Of a DNA stretch of 64,000 nucleotides, positions 59,479 to 64,000 are shown one piece after another. Positions within the stretch are counted from its first letter, which is position 1. Each line of letters opens with the position of its first letter. The stretch spans positions 62,001 to 126,000 of the forward strand of contig JAOSJO010000012.1 of assembly GCA_027494055.1 (NCBI GenBank), in the 5' to 3' direction. The position numbers and the translations under genes were made by a program. The notes below the pieces were generated by a model. It made no database searches, was not told the origin of the DNA, and saw nothing but the letters and a program-made list of their open reading frames with translations. This DNA is from Anaerolineae bacterium (GTDB lineage: Bacteria > Chloroflexota > Anaerolineae > Aggregatilineales > JAFGMM01).

Positions 59479-60434
59479 ATGAGGGAAGAAGCCGCACGAA
59501 CCCGCGCAACTGCCCGGCAGCCGCGCCCGCTGCACGACTGGTTGCGCCTCCGCAAGGGAGCGATGCCCTACCTCTTCCTCACCCCAACCCTGATCGCGCT
59601 GGGGCTGTTCTCGGTATATCCCTTCATCAGCGGCATCCTGTTCGCCTTTCAGGATATCGACTGGATCGGCGGCAGCGCGGAATGGGTCGGCCTGCAGAAC
59701 TTCGAGCGCATTCTTCAGGGCAGCACGGGTTCGGCGCAGTTCTTCAAGCAGGCTTTTGAGCAGACCATCGTGTGGACCATAGGCGTGGTCGGCGGGCAAC
59801 TCCTCCTGGGTTACGCCACGGCCCTGCTGCTCAACCAGAACATCCCCGGTCGGGGGTCTTCCGCACCCTGATCCTCCTCCCGTGGGCGCTGCCGAGCGTG
59901 GTCGTCGCGCTGACCTGGCAATGGCTCTATGACCCATTCTTTGGGGTCATCAATTATTACCTCAAGCAACTGGGACTGATCCGGGGGCCGACGGCATGGG
60001 TGGGGCAGCCCAACTCCGAGATCTGGCCCATCGTGATCGTCGCCATCTGGCGCGGCCTGCCCTTCATGGCGTTGATGCTGCTCTCCGGCCTGCAAGCCAT
60101 ACCGGCGGAACTGTACGAAGCCGCCAAGGTCGATGGCGCCAACCTCTGGAACCGATTCCGCTATGTCACCGTCCCGCAGATGCGCACCGTAACCACCGTG
60201 GTGGTCATGCTGACCACGATGTGGTGGTGGAACTCGTTCGACCTGCAGAAGATCATGAGTCCGGTGAGCAACATCGGCAACAAGACGATGACGTTGCCCG
60301 TGCTGGCCTGGTATGAGGCCTTCGACTGGCACCACCTGGGCCGGGGGGCGGCAATCTCGGTCATATCGCTTGTGGTGATGCTGGTCATCATGATCTGGAA
60401 CGTGCGGCGCGAGATGCGCTCGGTAACGGAGTAG
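59479..60434 (+). CDS. Sugar ABC transporter permease, MalF/UgpA type (frameshifted)
   Basis: About 318 residues with six membrane helices. N-terminal region KGAMPYLFLTPTLIALGLFS and the EAA loop AELYEAAKVDGANLWNRFRY are family signatures. One G is missing in the GGGGG run at 59852-59856; restoring it gives NIPGRGVFRTLILLPWALPS. It pairs with the MalG-like permease 13 bp downstream and needs an ATPase encoded elsewhere, perhaps a shared MsmK/UgpC-type subunit. Confidence 0.92.
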
Positions 60435-60447
60435 AGAGGAAAACGCA

Positions 60448-61326
60448 ATGGTTGCTGAAGCGCGTGCTGCCCTGCCCAGATTGCAGAACCGGCGGTTGCT
60501 CAACCTGGCGCGCATCGGGATCACGTATTGTCTCCTGGGCATTATCGTCGCCTTCTGTGTGTTTCCCGTCCTGTGGATTCTCAAGACATCCTTCGAAACC
60601 CCCCAGTACATCCGCAACCCGCAGATTCAGTGGGTGCCGATCCAGTTCACATTGGACAACTATCACGAGGTCCTCACCAACCCCCGCGCCATGATCGGGC
60701 GGTCCCTGCTCAACAGCGTGCTCGTCTCCGGGACTTCGACGCTCTTCGCGGTGGTCATGACCACACTGGCCGGCTACGCGATGTCGCGATACCAGTTCCG
60801 GGGCAAGTTTCTCTTCAGCATGTACCTGATCCTGATCAACATGATCCCCGGCACGCTGCTCCTGGTTTCCATGTTCATCCTGCTGATCCGGGTGAGGCTG
60901 GTCAACTCTCACTGGGGACTGATTGCCTTCTACGCAGCGGGTGGCATTCCGCTGGCGACGTGGATGCTGAAGAGTTACTTCGACAGTATCCCCATCGAGC
61001 TGGAGGAACAGGCCATGATCGACGGAGCCAGCCGGCTCCAGGCGTTGCGCCGGATCGTGCTGCCGCTTGCGCTGCCGGGCATCGCTGCGGTGGGGTTGTT
61101 CATCTTTATGGGCAACTGGAACGAGTTCATGGCCGCGCTGACCATCCTGCAGAACCAGGAGCTGCGCACGCTGCCGGTGCAAATCATCAACTTCATGGGG
61201 TTCCAGCGCGTGGAATGGGGGCCGGTGATGGCCTACAGCGTGATCGTGGGGCTGCCGGTCGCGTTCGTGTTCATGTTCGTTCAGACGCGCATCGTGGGCG
61301 GCCTGACCGCCGGCTTCACCAAGTAG
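60448..61326 (+). CDS. Sugar ABC transporter permease, MalG/UgpE type
   Basis: 292 residues, intact. Six membrane helices; the EAA loop is ELEEQAMIDGASRLQALRRI, and the N-terminal region ends in FPVLWILKTSFETPQYIRNP as in MalG-like permeases. AGAGGAAAACGCA serves as binding site. Last gene of the operon that starts with the LacI regulator; a strong hairpin follows. Confidence 0.94.
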   Translation: MVAEARAALPRLQNRRLLNLARIGITYCLLGIIVAFCVFPVLWILKTSFETPQYIRNPQIQWVPIQFTLDNYHEVLTNPRAMIGRSLLNSVLVSGTSTLFAVVMTTLAGYAMSRYQFRGKFLFSMYLILINMIPGTLLLVSMFILLIRVRLVNSHWGLIAFYAAGGIPLATWMLKSYFDSIPIELEEQAMIDGASRLQALRRIVLPLALPGIAAVGLFIFMGNWNEFMAALTILQNQELRTLPVQIINFMGFQRVEWGPVMAYSVIVGLPVAFVFMFVQTRIVGGLTAGFTK

Positions 61327-61399
61327 CAGCAAAAGCGCGCAGCCTTCGCCCTGACGGCCGGCGCACCCGCATGGGGACGCACCGGCCACCGCTATGGGC

Positions 61400-61440
61400 T
61401 GAGGGAGGGCGGGCCGCTGCCTGGCGCCCGCCCTCCCTCA
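61400..61440. terminator. Strong bidirectional terminator hairpin
   Basis: A 15-bp perfect stem (61400-61414 / 61426-61440) with an 11-nt loop, between the convergent permease and cupin genes. Confidence 0.8.
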
Positions 61441-61463
61441 CGCGCCGGCTCAGTCCACCGGCG

Positions 61464-62099
61464 TCACACGCGATCCATCTGCGGCTGCGCGGGGCCGTGC
61501 GCATGGTTCCACAGGTGCCCGCGCCGCTTCTCGCCCTGGAGCGTGGTCTCGAAGTACACCGCCTTGACCGGCTCGGCAATCACGGGGGAAGTCATGGTGG
61601 TGGCCCATGCCCGTCGCGACACAGTCGCCGGGGCCGACCTCGTAGAACTTCCCCTCCGAGACGACCGTGCCCCGCCCGGCCCACAGAATCCAGTACTCGT
61701 CGCAGTCGTGGTAGTGGTTGTCGAAGTCCGTCTCTTTAGGATAATCGACAGGGTCGCCGCGGTCCTCTGGCGCGCTGGACTTCCCGGAGAAGAAGACGCC
61801 CGAACCGCCAAGCTCGTCGCCCCAGTGGCCGGCCATGCGCACCAGCACGGTGTCCACATGCACCGCCGTCACTTCGAACTGCGCGCCGGCGCGCGCAAGA
61901 TCGAGGTTCGCGCCCTGCTCCGCGTCAACCGCTTTGCCGCCATACGCAATGCGGCAGCGCCCTCGCCGACGATCAGCTTCTCTTTCGGGCCAATGGGCGC
62001 AAACGTGTGCGTGTCGCCCGGTCTCAGCCTGACAATCTCGTAGTGCGTCATCTCGCACCAACCGGGCATCACCCTTGACTCGTAGGTTATCAGGGGCAT
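61464..62099 (-). CDS. Cupin-domain protein (frameshifted)
   Basis: About 211 residues. The cupin motif is FDNHYHDCDEYWILWAGRGT with metal-binding His residues, Glu in DEYW and a later His cluster GMGHHHDFP. The N-terminus reads MPLITYESRVMPGWCEMTHY with LRPGDTHTFAPIGPKEKLIV. Two shifts are inferred: one near 61948, and an extra base in GGGGG at 61584-61588, after which the chain ends VIAEPVKAVYFETTLQGEKR. A sugar isomerase, epimerase or binding role is plausible from its position beside a carbohydrate locus. It follows the M24 peptidase gene at 29 bp. Confidence 0.8.
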
Positions 62100-62128
62100 G
62101 GCCGTCTCCTTTTCAATGCACGCCCGTG

Positions 62129-63394
62129 TCAGATAAGGCGGAACGTCATCTGGCGGCCATCGAGGAAGATCACGCCGTCCTCCGTGAAAGCGGCGTCCTG
62201 TTCGAGCGGGAACACCACTTCCTGACCGCCCCACTCCGGCACCGTGGACCTCACGTTCAACTCAACCGTGTAGGCCGTGTTGTAGCTCATGGCGACATCA
62301 CCCCGGCCAGGGCAGCTTTCCTGCTCCCAGGGAAGGCCCATCAACGGGCCAGGCTCGTGCAGGAGGTGACCCAGCGAGTGGGAGTAAATCTTGGGCTTGG
62401 GCAGCCCTTCTTCGCGCGCGCGCGCCAGGGCGCGGGCCAGGATTTCGTTGCCCGTGAGGCCCTTCTCCCACGTGCCGGTGAAGATCTCCTGCAGGCGGTT
62501 CGCCAGCGCCATGCCGTCGCGCAGTCCCTTGGGCGCGTCGGTCTCGCCGGGCCGGAGCACGTAGGCGAGTTCCTGGTGGTCTGTGAGCAGGCGCAGGTAC
62601 TCGACACCCACGTCACAGTGGAGCATGTCGCCGGGGCGAATGACCCGGTCGCCCTCGCCCCACCGCGCCTTGTTCTCCTCGCTCCGGTAGATCCCGAAGA
62701 ACGGCGAGAAGGAGACGGGCAGGCCCAGATCGGTTGCAAGCTGCCAGTAGTGCCAGCGAACATCGTCGCAGGTGGTCACGCCGGGCGTGATGACCTCCCG
62801 CGAGAAACAGACTTTGATGAGGTGGTGGGCAATCGCGCAGGCGTGCTGAAACAGGACCAACTCGGCGGGAATGAGCGTCTCGAGCCACCGGATCGCCACC
62901 TTCTCTGCGGATACGAGGCGCGACGACAGCTCAGGTCCGAGGGTATCGACCAGCTTTGCCTTGAGGGAGGCCGTCAGGCCATCCGCCGCCCAGATGACGT
63001 CCGACTCGTTGATGCCGATGCGCTTGGGGTTCCTTGCTTCGACGATCTTGCGCAGGGTCGTCCACTGGTCGTCGTCGCTGTTCAGGTTCCAGGTGTCGGT
63101 CATCAGGCCGGCCATGCCGGTCAGCGAGACGTTCAGCCGCTCGATGCCGCGATCCGCCCCCTGATCGTAAAAGACAACGATCTGGAGAATGGGCGCCCAG
63201 CAATCCCAGGGGATCATGGTCTTGAAGACCGGGTCGTAGTTGTCTTCGTTGCAGACGATGATCCACATGTCGAAGCCGGTCTCGCGCATGACAGCCGGCA
63301 ACAGCGTGTCAAGGCGCTCGCGCAGCACTTCGTTTACCACGGCGGAACGCTGGCGCACGCCGAGGACACTGGGACCGGTGTAGTGGGTGGACAT
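62129..63394 (-). CDS. M24-family (Xaa-Pro aminopeptidase/creatinase-like) protein
   Basis: 421 residues. N-terminal creatinase-like domain (ETGFDMWIIVCNEDNYDPVF) and C-terminal pita-bread fold. Metal ligands are partly recognisable: IRPGDMLHCDVGVEYLRLLT contains the first Asp, HSLGHLLHEPGP the His and AYTVELNVRSTVPEWGGQE the Glu pair region. The second Asp is harder to place (usual DxxG spacing reads DVGVEYLRLLTDHQE), so dinuclear metal binding, and hence peptidase activity, may be altered. The start ATG follows AAGGAG. It shares direction with the cupin and the downstream LacI gene. Confidence 0.85.
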   Translation of the reverse strand: MSTHYTGPSVLGVRQRSAVVNEVLRERLDTLLPAVMRETGFDMWIIVCNEDNYDPVFKTMIPWDCWAPILQIVVFYDQGADRGIERLNVSLTGMAGLMTDTWNLNSDDDQWTTLRKIVEARNPKRIGINESDVIWAADGLTASLKAKLVDTLGPELSSRLVSAEKVAIRWLETLIPAELVLFQHACAIAHHLIKVCFSREVITPGVTTCDDVRWHYWQLATDLGLPVSFSPFFGIYRSEENKARWGEGDRVIRPGDMLHCDVGVEYLRLLTDHQELAYVLRPGETDAPKGLRDGMALANRLQEIFTGTWEKGLTGNEILARALARAREEGLPKPKIYSHSLGHLLHEPGPLMGLPWEQESCPGRGDVAMSYNTAYTVELNVRSTVPEWGGQEVVFPLEQDAAFTEDGVIFLDGRQMTFRLI

Positions 63395-63505
63395 AGATCA
63401 ACTCCTTATTGGCATAGACTCAGGACGCAGTTCATGAGGGTCAAGTCGGGTGACTCTGGAACTGAATGCGCGGGTCAACCAGCGTGTAGACGGTGTTCGC
63501 ATCGG

Positions 63506-64000
63506 TCAGGGAGACGGGAGCGGGTTCTTCGCGCCGCACGAGGCGCGCACCATAAGCTGCGTGCCCACCACTTCAGTCCGTGGGGGGAGGTCCGGCTGCT
63601 CGATGCGCGCCATCAGCAGCCGGGCCGCGCGATATCCGATCTCTTCGACCGCCTGCGCGACGGTCGTCAGCGGTGGGTTGAGCGACCGTGCCCAGGGCAT
63701 GTCGTCGAACCCCACGATGGCGATGTCGTCAGGGATGGAAATGCCCTGGTCGTGAATCGCGTTGAGCGCGCCGAGGGTCATCAGGTTGTTGGCGACAAAG
63801 AGCGCGGTAGGCGGGGTATCGCTCTGGAGCAGTTCGGTCGCCGCATTGTAGCCGCTCTCGCGGCGATAGTCCCCAAAGTGCACCAGGTCAGGCGATGCCG
63901 GCCACGAAGACGCCTGCATGGCCTCACGGTAACCCTCATACCGCTCGCGCCCGCTGGTGAGGTGGAGCGGCCCGCCGATATGGCCGATGCGCTGGTGTCC
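63506..64000 (-). CDS. LacI-family transcriptional regulator, C-terminal part
   Basis: Partial gene; the DNA-binding domain lies beyond the right window edge. The visible 164 residues are the C-terminal half of the effector-binding domain: GHIGGPLHLTSGRERYEGY, TALFVANNLMTLGALNAIHD, PDDIAIVGFDDMPWARSLNP and the closing AVEEIGYRAARLLMARIE. The FDDMPW/NPPLTTV block is diagnostic for the family. It lies upstream of the M24-cupin pair on the same strand and probably regulates them. Confidence 0.93.
   Translation of the reverse strand, partial: GHQRIGHIGGPLHLTSGRERYEGYREAMQASSWPASPDLVHFGDYRRESGYNAATELLQSDTPPTALFVANNLMTLGALNAIHDQGISIPDDIAIVGFDDMPWARSLNPPLTTVAQAVEEIGYRAARLLMARIEQPDLPPRTEVVGTQLMVRASCGAKNPLPSP

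Overview
The window is GC-rich bacterial chromosome. The gene content best fits a Chloroflexota (Anaerolineae-like) genome: a mevalonate kinase/isopentenyl phosphate kinase pair, very large SdrD-B/DUF11 surface proteins, a sortase, an ECF sigma factor next to a DUF5667-type protein, and several ABC systems. This is inference from gene content; no 16S rRNA gene, tRNA, CRISPR array, prophage or transposase gene was recognised. A pervasive feature is single-base frameshifts, about 40 in 64 kb, many in runs of 4-6 C, G, A or T. They break otherwise well-conserved genes (tgt, a histidine kinase, ABC components, UbiA, MraY/WecA-like, LacI). I annotate each such case as one gene spanning its frames and believe most are residual long-read consensus errors.

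Layout. 1-7.8 kb: an S1C protease fragment, then envelope and polyprenol genes (SAM methyltransferase, MraY/WecA-type transferase, UDP-glucose dehydrogenase, and an isoprenoid operon UbiA/DPPR - mevalonate kinase - isopentenyl phosphate kinase). 7.9-15.1 kb: acidic protein, M6 metalloprotease, tlyA, phosphoesterase, response regulator, lepA, TrmH-type methyltransferase. 15.1-21.5 kb (minus): two tandem CcmC-like membrane proteins, cinA, and a peptide-type ABC importer. 21.5-33.7 kb: PspA-like protein, secreted cyclase, holB, FHA protein, nth-histidine kinase, NurA with a HAS-barrel partner but no HerA, terpene-cyclase-fold repeat protein, OsmC, tgt.

33.9-55.6 kb is a cell-surface/secretome region. 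It opens with a ~2,650-residue protein of about 16 SdrD-B-type repeats and two DUF11 domains. That protein ends in a complete internal LPETGG sorting signal, four membrane segments and a sortase domain, all in one reading frame: substrate and transpeptidase in one chain. It is followed by a minus-strand sigma factor - DUF5667 protein - Cys-rich SH3/FecR protein operon, a membrane protein/pilin-like pair, a TSP3-repeat protein that shares modules with the DUF5667 protein, and two paralogous secreted S41 proteases.

55.7-64 kb is a carbohydrate locus: LacI regulator with a promoter-proximal palindrome, ADP-ribosylglycohydrolase-family protein, sugar-binding protein and two permeases, then on the minus strand a cupin, an M24 peptidase and a second LacI regulator cut by the window edge.
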